Notes: generated from the letters alone by a model not told the origin. Counted from the stretch's first letter, positions 35,168 to 44,664 are shown. The stretch is 64,000 nucleotides of DNA from Candidatus Rhodoferax bjergmarkensis (GCA_016708345.1 JADJFX010000009.1:1-64000), one strand, 5' to 3'. Translations and numbers: made by a program.

Positions 35168-35868
35168 AGGGTTTTTTCATCACCGGCACCGACACCGGCA
35201 TCGGCAAAACCTGCATCAGCGCGGGCCTGACACACCTGCTGGTGCAGGCGGGTTACCAAACCGCCGCCATCAAATCCCTGGCCGCCGGGCAGGACTTGGT
35301 GGATGGACGCTGGGTGAATGAAGACGTGGCGGTGCTGCGCCGCGCCAGCAACATGGGTTTGAGCGACGCCGAGGTGGGCCCGCTGCAACTGCGCACCGCC
35401 TGCGCGCCGCACATTGCCGCCAAGCTGGAAGGCGTGGAGATTTCGCGCGAGGATTTGCTGGTTTCGATCCGCAAGCTTGGCGAACGCGCTGATGTTTGCA
35501 TCGTTGAAGGCGTCGGCGGCTTTCGCGTGCCCTTGGCTCCCGGTTGGGACACGGCGGACCTGGCGGTGGACTTGCAATTGCCGGTGGTGCTCGTGGTGGG
35601 CATGCGTCTGGGTTGCATCAACCATGCCCTGTTAACTGCCGAGGCGGTGCGCGCACGTGGCTTGCAGTTGACCGGGTGGATTGCCAACACGGTGGAAGCC
35701 GAAATGCCGTACCTGGCCGACAACCTGGCGGCACTGTCCGATGGTGGATGTGGCCTGCAAGCGCCGTGCTGGGGGCATGTGCCCTGGCTGGCAGATCCTT
35801 CCGCCGCAGCGATGGCCACCTGCCTTGACCCTTCCCTGGTGCTGGCTGGCCTTGCGCCATCCCCCTGA
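35164..35868 (+). CDS. bioD: Dethiobiotin synthetase
   Basis: This ATP-dependent enzyme closes the ureido ring of dethiobiotin. The Walker A-like TGTDTGIGKTCISAGL and the glycine-rich VEGVGGFRVPL are present. The usual KPV motif reads KSLAAG here. Length is 234 residues. It follows bioF with an ATGA overlap and is 18 bp from the biotin carboxylase gene, so biotin and a biotin enzyme are made together. bioB and bioC are not in the window. Confidence 0.93.
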   Translation: MKGFFITGTDTGIGKTCISAGLTHLLVQAGYQTAAIKSLAAGQDLVDGRWVNEDVAVLRRASNMGLSDAEVGPLQLRTACAPHIAAKLEGVEISREDLLVSIRKLGERADVCIVEGVGGFRVPLAPGWDTADLAVDLQLPVVLVVGMRLGCINHALLTAEAVRARGLQLTGWIANTVEAEMPYLADNLAALSDGGCGLQAPCWGHVPWLADPSAAAMATCLDPSLVLAGLAPSP

Positions 35869-35886
35869 TTTATTGGAGTTCACTTG

Positions 35887-37908
35887 ATGTTTACAAAAAT
35901 CCTGATTGCCAACCGGGGCGAGATTGCGGCCAGAGTCGCCGCCACCTGTGCGCGGCTAGCTATTAAAACGGTAGCGGTTTATTCGGATGCGGATGCCACC
36001 GCCAAGCACGTAGCAGCCTGTGACGAGGCCATCTACATCGGGGGCAGTTCGCCCAAGGACAGTTACTTGCGCTGGGAAAAAATCATTGCTGCCGCCAAGG
36101 CGACAGGTGCCCAGGCCATTCACCCCGGCTACGGTTTTTTGAGTGAAAACGAGGAGTTTGCTTCAGCCTGTGCGGATGCCGGTCTGGTTTTTATTGGCCC
36201 GCCGCCTTCCGCCATCAAAGCCATGGGGCTCAAGGCCGAGTCCAAGCAGTTGATGGAAAAGGCGGGCGTGCCGCTGGTGCCGGGTTACCACGGCAGCGAC
36301 CAGGATGCGGCCTTGCTCCAGCGCGAGGCCGACCGCATCGGTTACCCGGTGCTCATCAAGGCCAGCGCCGGGGGCGGCGGCAAGGGCATGCGCGCGGTGG
36401 ACCGGGCAGAGGACTTTGCCCAAGCGCTGGCCAGTTGCAAGCGCGAGGCCATCAACAGCTTTGGTGATGACGCGGTCTTGATTGAAAAATACGTGCAGCG
36501 CCCGCGTCATATCGAAATTCAGGTGTTTGGCGACACGTTTGGCAACTACGTGTATTTGTTCGAGCGCGACTGCTCGGTGCAGCGCCGCCACCAGAAAGTG
36601 CTGGAAGAAGCGCCCGCACCCGGATTGAGCCCTGAATTGCGCCAACAAATGGGCGATGCTGCCGTGGCCGCTGCGCGGGCTGTGAACTATGTGGGTGCGG
36701 GCACAGTGGAGTTCATCGTGGAGCAGCGTGACGGTGGCGAGATGAATTTCTTCTTCATGGAAATGAACACCCGCCTGCAGGTGGAGCACCCGGTGACGGA
36801 AGCGATCACCGGGCAAGACCTGGTGGAGTGGCAGCTGCGCGTGGCCTGTGGCGAGCCGCTGCCGCTCAAACAGGATCAGCTCAAAATCACCGGCCATGCC
36901 ATCGAGGCGCGCATCTGCGCCGAGAACCCGGACAACAACTTTCTGCCCGCCACCGGCACCTTGCAGGTTTACGGCTTGCCGGACTGCGTGACGTTTGAGT
37001 GTGGCGTCGTCCGGGTCGATTCCGGTGTGCGCGAGGGCGATGCCATCTCGCCGTTTTACGACTCCATGGTTGCCAAATTGATCGTGCATGGCGACACCCG
37101 CGAGCAGGCTCTGGCGCGGCTGGACAAGGCGCTGGCCCACACCCATATCGTGGGGCTGAACACCAACGTGCAGTTTTTGCGCAACGTCGTGCAAAGCCGC
37201 TCCTTTGTGCAGGCCGATCTGGACACTGCCTTGATCCCGCGCGAAGAGGCGGTGCTGTTCAAGCAGGAGAAAGTGGGCCTGCAACTGGCTGTGGCCAGTG
37301 CCATTGCGCACACGCTCCTTAAAGAAAAAGCCGATGAAGCCCGGGTCACGGATCGCTTGGCGTGGCTGGACCCCTGGGCGCGGCGCGATGGCTGGCGTTC
37401 TCATGGGCCGAGTACCCGCCGTTTTGACTACGAGTTTCAAGGTGCCCGGCATGTCGTGCACATGGCTTGTGAGCATGACGGCTCGCTGAGCCTGGAGGTG
37501 GCGGGCGAGCGGGGCGCGTTTGCGTTCGTGCCTTTGAAGCAGGGCATCGACGTGCGCTGTGGAGATCAGCGCCAGATCGTCAGTGTGTATCAAAAAAGCG
37601 ATGTAGCGCACGTATTTACTGCGCAAGGCGCTACACAAATAGTAGCAATTGACGCCCTGGCCCATGCCGGTGACGCGCAGGCCGAGGGCGGCCGTCTAAC
37701 GGCACCCATGCCGGGCAAAGTGGTGTCGTTTGCCGTCAAGGCGGGCGACAAGGTCACAAAAGGCCAGCCGCTGGCGTTGATGGATGCCATGAAGATGGAG
37801 CACACCATTGCCGCACCAAGCGATGGCGTGGTGGCCGAGCTGCTTTATGCGCCCGGTGATCAGGTGGCGGAAGGGGCTGAGTTGCTCAAGCTGGAGGTGG
37901 TGCTGTGA
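35887..37908 (+). CDS. mccA: Biotin carboxylase / biotin carrier subunit, probably methylcrotonoyl-CoA carboxylase alpha
   Basis: This is the ATP-dependent subunit that carboxylates biotin and carries it. N-terminus FTKILIANRGEIAARVAATC, ATP-grasp motif KASAGGGGKGMRAV, FFMEMNTRLQVEHPVTEAI and ARICAENPDNNFLPATG are clear. The carrier domain at the C-terminus has the biotinyl Lys in ALMDAMKMEHTIAAP. An ATG at 35887 is preferred over TTG 35884. A 56-bp repeat is read in frame at 37591-37646, in the variable region before the carrier domain. Confidence 0.93.
   Translation: MFTKILIANRGEIAARVAATCARLAIKTVAVYSDADATAKHVAACDEAIYIGGSSPKDSYLRWEKIIAAAKATGAQAIHPGYGFLSENEEFASACADAGLVFIGPPPSAIKAMGLKAESKQLMEKAGVPLVPGYHGSDQDAALLQREADRIGYPVLIKASAGGGGKGMRAVDRAEDFAQALASCKREAINSFGDDAVLIEKYVQRPRHIEIQVFGDTFGNYVYLFERDCSVQRRHQKVLEEAPAPGLSPELRQQMGDAAVAAARAVNYVGAGTVEFIVEQRDGGEMNFFFMEMNTRLQVEHPVTEAITGQDLVEWQLRVACGEPLPLKQDQLKITGHAIEARICAENPDNNFLPATGTLQVYGLPDCVTFECGVVRVDSGVREGDAISPFYDSMVAKLIVHGDTREQALARLDKALAHTHIVGLNTNVQFLRNVVQSRSFVQADLDTALIPREEAVLFKQEKVGLQLAVASAIAHTLLKEKADEARVTDRLAWLDPWARRDGWRSHGPSTRRFDYEFQGARHVVHMACEHDGSLSLEVAGERGAFAFVPLKQGIDVRCGDQRQIVSVYQKSDVAHVFTAQGATQIVAIDALAHAGDAQAEGGRLTAPMPGKVVSFAVKAGDKVTKGQPLALMDAMKMEHTIAAPSDGVVAELLYAPGDQVAEGAELLKLEVVL
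37591..37646 (-). repeat. 56-bp dispersed hairpin repeat, copy 5, inside mccA
   Basis: Minus strand start GCTACTATTTGTGTAGCGCC, then TTGCGCA and CGTGCGCTACATCGC. Read in frame as KSDVAHVFTAQGATQIVA. Confidence 0.85.
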
Positions 37909-37948
37909 GTCGATGGCTTTTTGTTTGCAAATGCAAGATGGGCACACC

Positions 37949-39148
37949 ATGAGCACGCGTCAACGCAAACCCGCTAAGCCCATTCGACCGCAGGTCAACG
38001 CATCCGGGGTTCCAATGACCTTGATTGCTGTGCGTGAGGGAGGTGATTTGATGCAACGGGTTGTCACGATTCTGGACCAGGCGCGCGCCAACGTGGTGCG
38101 GGCTGTCAACAGCAATATGGTGATTGCCTATTGGCTCATTGGCCGGGAAATTGTGCTGGCCTTGCAGGGCGGTGAGGATCGGGCGGGCTACGGAATTCAA
38201 TTGTTGACAGAGTTGTCCAAGGCGTTGACTCAGCGCTATGGTCGCGGGTTTTCTGTGTCCAATTTGCGGTACTTTCGATTGTTCTATCAGGCCTATGCCA
38301 ATCGAAACCCGGAGATTCATCACGAGCCTCGTGATGAATTGCCAGTGCGTGATGACGCCTCGCTATTGGCCGATCTGTCTGCCTCATTGGAAGCTGAGGA
38401 CCGGGTGAAAGGTTTTTCTCCTGCCTTGAGTTGGACGCACTACCGAACCCTATGTTCCGTTGAGCATCGTGCCGAGCGCTTGTTTTACGAAATTGAGGCC
38501 GAGCGGAGCAACTGGAGTCAGCCAGTGCTGGAGCGGCAAATCCATAGCCACCTGTTCGTGCGCTTGCTGAAAAGCAAAGACAAGGCGGGCGTGTTGGCAT
38601 TGGCGCTGCAAGGGCAAGCGGTGGAGCGGCCGATGGATGTCATGAAAAATCCATATGTGCTGGATTTTCTGGACATTCCCGAGGCGACACGTTTGCATGA
38701 GACAGGCTTGGAAGCGGCCATCATCGAAAAATTGCAGCCTTTCTTGCTGGAGCTTGGCAAGGGCTTTGCGTTCGTGGCCCGGCAACATCGCGTCTCCACG
38801 GAGTCACAGCATTTTTATGTCGATCTGGTGTTTTACAACTACCTGCTGAAATGCTTTGTGCTGATTGATTTGAAGATGGGCAAGCTCACGCACCAAGATG
38901 TGGGCCAGATGGACATGTATGTGCGCATGTTCGACGACCTGCGGCGGGGGGAGGGCGACAACCCCTCGGTCGGGCTGATTTTGTGCGCCGAGCGCGACGA
39001 GGTGGTAGCGCGCTACTCGGTACTGAATGAAAGCCAGCAGTTGTTTGCATCCAAGTACATGCTGTATTTGCCCAGTGAAGAAGAACTGCGCGCAGAAATA
39101 GCGCGTGAGCAACAGCAAATCCTGTCCACCCCCAAGAGTTCCCCATGA
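37949..39148 (+). CDS. DUF1016 / PDDEXK nuclease-domain protein (YhcG family)
   Basis: This 399-residue protein has the N-terminal DUF1016 helical domain (NMVIAYWLIGREIVLALQGG, RGFSVSNLRYFRLFYQAYAN) and a PDDEXK nuclease core: FYVDLVFYNYLLKCFVLIDLKMGKL has the D...DLK pattern, preceded by LGKGFAFVARQHRV. YhcG-type proteins are linked to foreign-DNA defence and recombination. It begins 41 bp after mccA and its stop overlaps the HMG-CoA lyase start as ATGA, so it is translated inside the leucine operon. Likely acquired. Confidence 0.9.
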   Translation: MSTRQRKPAKPIRPQVNASGVPMTLIAVREGGDLMQRVVTILDQARANVVRAVNSNMVIAYWLIGREIVLALQGGEDRAGYGIQLLTELSKALTQRYGRGFSVSNLRYFRLFYQAYANRNPEIHHEPRDELPVRDDASLLADLSASLEAEDRVKGFSPALSWTHYRTLCSVEHRAERLFYEIEAERSNWSQPVLERQIHSHLFVRLLKSKDKAGVLALALQGQAVERPMDVMKNPYVLDFLDIPEATRLHETGLEAAIIEKLQPFLLELGKGFAFVARQHRVSTESQHFYVDLVFYNYLLKCFVLIDLKMGKLTHQDVGQMDMYVRMFDDLRRGEGDNPSVGLILCAERDEVVARYSVLNESQQLFASKYMLYLPSEEELRAEIAREQQQILSTPKSSP

Positions 39149-40053
39149 CCCTCCCCCCCCGCGTCAAACTGGTCGAAGTCGGCCCCCGTGACGGCCTGCA
39201 AAACGAAAAGCAGCCGGTACCCGCCGCCATCAAAATCGAACTGATCCATCGACTGCAGGCGGCAGGCCTGCAAGAAATTGAAGTCACCAGTTTTGTGTCG
39301 CCCAAATGGGTGCCACAAATGGCCGACAACGCGCAGGTCATGGCGGGCATCACGCGCAAGCCTGGTGTGCGTTACTCGGTGCTGACGCCCAATCTGCAGG
39401 GGTTTGAAGCGGCACTCAAGTGCCAGCCCGATGAGATTGTGGTGTTTGCCTCCGCCAGCGAGGCGTTCAGCCAGAAGAACATCAATTGCTCGATTGCCGA
39501 AAGTATCGAGCGATTTGCCCCGGTGGTGCAGGCCGCGCGGGAGGCGGGTATTCATGTGCGCGGCGCGATGTCCTGCACCGTGGGCTGCCCGTATGAGGGC
39601 GAGGTGGCACCGCAGCAGGTGGGCTATCTGGCCGGGCTCATGAAGGGCATTGGTGTGCAGCATGTGGGGGTGGCCGACACCATCGGCGTGGGCACGCCGC
39701 TCAAGGTGCAGCGCGCCTTGGAGGCTACGCTCAAGCATTTCGACCTGAACGACGTGTCGGGCCATTTTCACGACACCTACGGGCAGGCGCTGGCCAACAC
39801 CCTCATCAGTTTACAAATGGGCGTCTGGCAGTTTGACACCTCGGTGGCAGGGCTGGGAGGCTGCCCTTATGCCAAGGGTGCCACTGGCAATGTGGCTTCT
39901 GAAGACGTGGTGTACATGCTCGCGGGCATGGGCATCGACACCGGCATTGATCTGGACCAGCTCCTGGATGCAGGCGCGTTCATCAGTGAGTTCTTGCAGC
40001 GCAAGCCCAATTCGCGGGCTGCCATGGCGCTGCTGAACCGGCGAGGTCTCTGA
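39145..40053 (+). CDS. Hydroxymethylglutaryl-CoA lyase
   Basis: This enzyme splits HMG-CoA to acetyl-CoA and acetoacetate, the last step of leucine breakdown. Motifs: VKLVEVGPRDGLQNEKQPV, EVTSFVSPKWVPQMAD, the active-site Cys in SVAGLGGCPYAKGATGN and FHDTYGQALAN with metal His residues. Length 302 is normal. Leucine-catabolic context with the two carboxylase subunits supports this over isopropylmalate-type lyases. Confidence 0.94.
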   Translation: MTLPPRVKLVEVGPRDGLQNEKQPVPAAIKIELIHRLQAAGLQEIEVTSFVSPKWVPQMADNAQVMAGITRKPGVRYSVLTPNLQGFEAALKCQPDEIVVFASASEAFSQKNINCSIAESIERFAPVVQAAREAGIHVRGAMSCTVGCPYEGEVAPQQVGYLAGLMKGIGVQHVGVADTIGVGTPLKVQRALEATLKHFDLNDVSGHFHDTYGQALANTLISLQMGVWQFDTSVAGLGGCPYAKGATGNVASEDVVYMLAGMGIDTGIDLDQLLDAGAFISEFLQRKPNSRAAMALLNRRGL

Positions 40054-40286
40054 TGGCGGTGCTTAATACTATAAATTTGATAGCTGCTCGCGCACAATTG
40101 ACGTGCGCTACAGCCCAAAATGTGCCTTCACCCTGCATCTCGGTGTGCCGCATGAACGAGGCCAGCGGATGGTGCGAAGGCTGCTATCGCACGCTGGATG
40201 AAATTGCACAATGGAGCCGCCTGGACGATGGCACCAAACAAACCATTTGGGGCCAAATTGAACAACGGTTGCTGAGAGAAATCTGA
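40053..40286 (+). CDS. DUF1289 family protein with repeat-derived N-terminus
   Basis: The DUF1289 core CISVCRMNEASGWCEGCYRT has its conserved Cys residues, followed by EIAQWSRLDDG. Function unknown. The first 25 residues or so (NTINLIAARAQLTCATAQNV) are coded by a copy of the 56-bp repeat, so the ATG at 40053, which overlaps the lyase stop as TGATG, gives an extended protein; a later start is possible but no other ATG precedes the core. Confidence 0.8.
   Translation: MAVLNTINLIAARAQLTCATAQNVPSPCISVCRMNEASGWCEGCYRTLDEIAQWSRLDDGTKQTIWGQIEQRLLREI
40068..40123 (+). repeat. 56-bp dispersed hairpin repeat, copy 6
   Basis: Reads ACTATAAATTTGATAGCTGC then TCGCGCAC, spacer AATTGAC, GTGCGCTACAGCCC. 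The hairpin arms CGCGCAC/GTGCGC are clear. It codes for the N-terminus of the DUF1289 protein. Confidence 0.88.
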
Positions 40287-40330
40287 ATTAATAGATGTTC
40301 TTTTTTACATCAAATCCCACGGAATGAAAA

Positions 40331-40852
40331 ATGAAATCCAAAAATCGAATGTACTTATTTCTGATGTGTTTGCTTGGTTCTGCAGCCGTCCATGCCCATC
40401 CGCCCCGGGCATTCATGGACCACATGGGCCTTTACATTGAGCAGACGATGACCCACTTGGAGCGTGCGTGTATCAGTCGGCAACCCAAGACCCAAGCGCA
40501 ATGGTCAAAGGCCATGGAACTTTGGCGTTCAACTTTTTCTGAGTCCCTAGGCAAACTGGCGGTGACTGCCGAGCAGCTGGAAAAGGACGCCGAAAAGAAA
40601 GCTGTTTCTGAAAACTCAAACGAACCCTGTCAAGCACGGTACAGCCGACTTCTGACCATTCAAAATATCAAGAATGCGTCACTTTCCTACGCTGTAGAAA
40701 AGCTAGCTGGTGCCAATGACGCCAAAGCAGCTGAAACTTGCGCGATTGGTCTTTACAGCATTTCTGACATGACGAGGCAGAAGGACGAAATGAAAACGGC
40801 CCTTGAAGGCGCTCGTCGGCTCTTGCAAGCCGAAAAACTTCCGGCCAATTGA
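40331..40852 (+). CDS. Hypothetical secreted protein
   Basis: A signal peptide (MYLFLMCLLGSAAVHAHPPR) precedes about 150 charged, helical residues with four Cys (ACISRQ, PCQARYS, TCAIGLYS). No family recognised. It follows DUF1289 by 44 bp and could be expressed alone. The start MKSKNRM is preceded by a weak purine stretch. Confidence 0.65.
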   Translation: MKSKNRMYLFLMCLLGSAAVHAHPPRAFMDHMGLYIEQTMTHLERACISRQPKTQAQWSKAMELWRSTFSESLGKLAVTAEQLEKDAEKKAVSENSNEPCQARYSRLLTIQNIKNASLSYAVEKLAGANDAKAAETCAIGLYSISDMTRQKDEMKTALEGARRLLQAEKLPAN

Positions 40853-40885
40853 TACGTTTTGCTTTGAGCGGCGGGTGGGCATGGT

Positions 40886-40940
40886 GCTAACAAATTAATA
40901 GCTGCCCGCGCAGATTTGATAAGCGCTGGAGCCAGAAATC
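40886..40940 (+). repeat. 56-bp dispersed hairpin repeat, copy 7
   Basis: Reads GCTAACAAATTAATAGCTGC then CCGCGCAGATTTG and AAGCGCTGGAGCC. It is 55 bp long and lies between the hypothetical secreted protein and the isomerase gene. Confidence 0.85.
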
Positions 40941-41013
40941 AACCAATGCTTTTCAACCAATACTTCGGATGAAAACTGCTGCCTTGAGGAAGAACTTGTT
41001 GGAACAAACCGCC

Positions 41014-41655
41014 ATGAAACACATCACCTTTTACCTCGATTTCATCTCCCCTTACGCCTATCTGGCGCTGGAGAAACTGCCTGAGTTCTTAATGGGCCAC
41101 AGCTACAGCGTGACCCACAAGCCCATTTTGCTGGCCGCGCTGCTCAAGCACCATGGGCAGTTGGGCCCGGCCGAAATCCCCCCCAAGCGCGACTGGACTT
41201 ACCGCCAGGTGCTGTGGCTGGCGCACAGCCAGGGGCTTGCGCTGCAACTGCCGGCGGCCCACCCCTTCAACCCGCTGGCGCTGCTGCGGCTGGCGGTGGC
41301 GTGTGATGCCCAGGGCCTGCCCAATCGTTATGTGTGTGAAACCTTGCTGCGCCATGTGTGGCGTGGCGGGGCTGATGCAGTGGACGCCGATCGCCTCCAG
41401 GCCCTGGAGCAGCAACTGGCCCCAAAGCGCCCCGTCAACAGCGATGAGGTCAAAGCCCAGCTCAAGGCGCACACCGACGAGGCGATAGCCCTTGGGGTGT
41501 TTGGTGTGCCCACTTTTGCAGTCGATGGCAAGCTGTTTTGGGGTTTTGATGCCTTGCCCATGCTGCGCGATTATTTGAACGGCGACCCCTGGTTTGACGG
41601 CCCGCAGTGGGAGTCTGTTCGTCAGCTACCAACAGGCATCATCCGCCCAAAATGA
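41014..41655 (+). CDS. 2-hydroxychromene-2-carboxylate isomerase (DsbA family)
   Basis: This kappa-class GST-like isomerase has 213 residues. MKHITFYLDFISPYAYLALE is the family start, with the Ser that replaces thiol activity; IPPKRDWTYRQV, NPLALLRLAVA and the C-terminal GVFGVPTFAVDGKLFWGFD fit. The ATG at 41014 is preferred over an upstream one that adds 15 unrelated residues. The natural substrate may be an aromatic catabolite, but no pathway genes are nearby. Confidence 0.9.
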   Translation: MKHITFYLDFISPYAYLALEKLPEFLMGHSYSVTHKPILLAALLKHHGQLGPAEIPPKRDWTYRQVLWLAHSQGLALQLPAAHPFNPLALLRLAVACDAQGLPNRYVCETLLRHVWRGGADAVDADRLQALEQQLAPKRPVNSDEVKAQLKAHTDEAIALGVFGVPTFAVDGKLFWGFDALPMLRDYLNGDPWFDGPQWESVRQLPTGIIRPK

Positions 41656-41826
41656 GCAAATTTCACATTGCAAAATTAAAATTAAGGGTTGCACTCTAGT
41701 TTGTCAGTAGGCTGTCAGTTCGCTGAAAGTTTGTGTTGGTTTCGCGTCAGAGCAGGGTCAGTGCCATCTCCAAGAATACCTACCAGCCTTCACGTCGGAG
41801 GTAAAAAATGAACAGGAGACAACACT

Positions 41827-43523
41827 ATGAGAAGCGCAACAACAGCCGCCGCCGCAGCGCGGCCGATGTCGCAGGAAGAGAAGAAGGTTATCTTCGCTTC
41901 TTCGCTCGGCACCGTTTTTGAGTGGTACGACTTTTACCTTTATGGCTCGCTCGCGGCCATCATTGCCAAGCAGTTTTTCAGTGGTCTGGACGAGGGCTCT
42001 GCCTTTATTTTTGCCTTGCTGGCGTTTGCGGCTGGTTTCATTGTGCGGCCCTTTGGTGCCATCTTCTTTGGCCGCCTGGGCGACATGATCGGGCGCAAGT
42101 ACACCTTTTTGGTCACCATTTTGATCATGGGTTTGTCCACCTTCATCGTGGGCATCTTGCCGAATTACGCCACCATCGGCGTGGCAGCGCCGGTCATTTT
42201 GATCGGCTTGCGCATGCTGCAGGGCCTGGCCCTGGGTGGTGAGTACGGCGGTGCTGCAACCTATGTGGCCGAGCACGCCCCTGCGGGCAAGCGTGGTGCC
42301 TACACCTCCTGGATTCAGACCACGGCCACCTTGGGCCTGTTTCTCAGTCTGATGGTGATTCTGGGTACCCGCACCATCATTGGCGAAGCAGCGTTTGCAG
42401 ACTGGGGCTGGCGTGTTCCGTTCATTGTGTCGATTCTGTTGCTGGCCGTGTCGGTTTACATTCGCCTCTCCATGAACGAGTCGCCCGCTTTTGCCAAGAT
42501 GAAAGCTGAAGGCAAAACCTCCAAGGCCCCGTTGTCTGAATCGTTTGGCCAGTGGAAAAACCTGAAAATCGTGATTTTGGCCTTGGTCGGCCTGACCGCT
42601 GGCCAGGCAGTGGTGTGGTACTCAGGCCAGTTTTATGCCCTGTTCTTCCTGACGCAAGCCCTGAAGGTGGACGGCGCTACCGCCAACATCATGGTGGCGA
42701 TTTCTCTGATCATCGGCACGCCGTTTTTCATCGTGTTTGGTGCCTGGTCAGACAAGATTGGCCGCAAGCCCATCATCATGGCGGGTTGCCTGCTGGCGGT
42801 GCTCACTTACTTCCCTGTGTTCACAGCGCTGACCAAAGCCGCCAACCCTGACCTGGCTGCTGCGCAAGCGGCCAACAAGGTGGTGGTGACCTCCGATGCC
42901 AAAGAGTGTTCCTTCCAGTTCAACCCGACCGGCACCGTCAAGTTCACCAGCTCGTGCGACATTGCCAAGCAAGTGCTGGCGGGTTCATCCGTGAGTTATG
43001 ACAACGTGGGCTGCCGGACGCCACCCAGGTGAACCTGGCAGGTGATCCGGAGATTGGCGAGACCAAGATCACAAGCTACACCTCCAAAGGTCTGCCTGGC
43101 AGCCGAGGCCAAAGGGCCAAGGGCGACGCGTTCAAAAGTCAGTGGCGGGGGGGGGGGGGTGATGCGCTCAAGGCCGCCGGTTACCCCGCCAAGGCCGACA
43201 TGGCCAAGTTTGACAAGGTAACGGTCATTGCCATCCTGACCTACCTGGTGATTCTGGTCACCATGGTGTACGGCCCGATTGCCGCCATGCTGGTCGAAAT
43301 GTTCCCCACCCGCATTCGTTACACCTCCATGAGCTTGCCTTATCACATTGGCAACGGCTGGTTTGGCGGTTTGCTGCCCACCACGGCGTTTGCCATCGTG
43401 GCGCAGACCGGCAACATGTACAACGGTTTGTGGTACCCCATCATCGTGGCCGGTATGACCTTTGTCATCGGCATGTTGTTTGTCAAAGAGACCAAAGACG
43501 TTGACATCTACGCCAACGACTGA
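41827..43523 (+). pseudogene. MHS-family MFS transporter, frameshifted as read
   Basis: This 12-helix proton symporter resembles the MHS (alpha-ketoglutarate, shikimate) family. N-terminal half: SLGTVFEWYDFYLYGSLAAI, RPFGAIFFGRLGDMIGRKYT and LQGLALGGEYGGAATYVAEH. C-terminal half: VTMVYGPIAAMLVEMFPTRI, RYTSMSLPYHIGNGWFGG. The frame is lost near 43009, where GTGGGCTG lacks one G; restoring it joins the halves. A run of 13 G (43147-43159) in the large periplasmic loop is also suspicious. Typed pseudogene only because of the break. Substrate unknown. Confidence 0.88.
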
Positions 43524-43572
43524 TCGGTAAATTTTTATCACCCCCGCGCCTCTTGAGGCCGGGTTACTTCCA

Positions 43573-43597
43573 GCAGGCCCTCTTTGTGAGGGCCTGC
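43573..43597 (+). terminator. Hairpin after the MFS gene
   Basis: GCAGGCCCTC and GAGGGCCTGC pair perfectly around TTTGT. No T-run follows, so it may act as terminator, attenuator or mRNA 3' end. It lies 50 bp after the MFS stop and just before the ribosome site of the next small gene. Confidence 0.6.
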
Positions 43598-43615
43598 GAT
43601 TTACAGGAGACAGTT

Positions 43616-43780
43616 ATGTGGAAAATTGCAGTCGGATTTGCCGTGTTTGCGGGCTTGGCCCTCTTTATTCTGAGCAAGGGCGGGGACATTGACATGAGTG
43701 GTGAAAAGCACGGCTCGGAAGCCACCACCCATGAGGCACCCGCCGCGCCAGCATCGGCCCCCGCCAGCGCTGTCAAATAA
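43616..43780 (+). CDS. Small single-pass membrane protein
   Basis: A 54-residue protein starting MWKIAVGFAVFAGLALFILS (one membrane helix), with a short Ala/Pro/Ser-rich tail ending APASAVK. An AGGAGA ribosome site lies 6 bp before the ATG. It follows the MHS transporter with the hairpin between. Function unknown; too short to assign. Confidence 0.7.
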   Translation: MWKIAVGFAVFAGLALFILSKGGDIDMSGEKHGSEATTHEAPAAPASAPASAVK

Positions 43781-44608
43781 GCCCCCAAATGGCCCGGCAG
43801 ACCGTGGGGCTGCCTCCTAGAATGTTTGGCCCCCACAGGAAAGACATTGCCCCATGCCCCAAGGTTTCATCCGCATTCGCGGCGCACGCCAGCACAACCT
43901 CAAAAACATTGACCTGGACATCCGCACCGGCGAGCTGACGGTGGTCACCGGCCCCAGCGGCTCGGGCAAGTCCAGTCTGGTGTTTGACACGCTGTTTGCC
44001 GAAGGCCAGCGGCGCTATGTGGAAACCTTCTCGGCCTATGCGCGCCAGTTTCTCGACCGCATGGACAAACCGGCGGTGGACAAGGTGGAGGGCGTGCCCC
44101 CCGCCATTGCCATTGACCAGACCAACCCGGTACGCTCCAGTCGCTCCACCGTGGGCACCATGACGGAGCTCAATGACCACCTCAAGCTCTTGTTTGCGCG
44201 CGCTGGCCAGTTGTTTGACCGGGACACCGCTGCAGCGGTGCGGCATGACTCGGCAGAGTCTATTTATGCCCAACTGCAAGAGCGCGCGCAAGCCAGAGAT
44301 CCAAGATTGGCCATTACCTTTCCCGTCGAGTTGCCCGCCAGCACCACGCCAGAAGAAATCGAGCAGTGGCTGTCGGTCAGCGGCTTTACCAAAGTGCAGG
44401 CCCAGCGCGAAGTGGCCAGCGTCAGCGGCCCGAGCGCCGCCCGGGCCGCCCAGCCGGGGCGCGAGGACGGAAAGGCCGAGCGGGGGCCATTAAAGTGCTG
44501 GATGTGGTAGCCGACCGCTTTCGCCTTGGCAGCGCCGAACGTGCGCGTGTGCTGGAGGCGATTGAGGTGGCGCTCAAGCACGGCAGCGGCCGGCTCAATG
44601 TTTATGTA

Positions 44609-44664
44609 CTAAATGGGCCGTTTGCGCACGCAGACAGTGCGCAAGAAGCTATTAATTCAATAGC
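44609..44664 (-). repeat. 56-bp dispersed hairpin repeat, copy 8, inside uvrA
   Basis: Minus strand start GCTATTGAATTAATAGCTTC, then TTGCGCAC, spacer TGTCTGC, GTGCGCAAACGGCCC. Read in frame as LNGPFAHADSAQEAINSI, before the conserved EPEIWRFSTG. Confidence 0.88.

Noticed and set aside
35950..35985. Possible partial copy of the 56-bp repeat in mccA (AGCTATTAAAACGG)
   Set aside because: It matches the normal biotin carboxylase sequence LAIKTVAVYSDAD and lacks the second half of the element.
44434..44492. A sixth element in uvrA (GC-rich stretch with CCGCCCGGGCCGCCCAGCC)
   Set aside because: No clear paired arms or second copy; may be a variable linker combined with a frame error.
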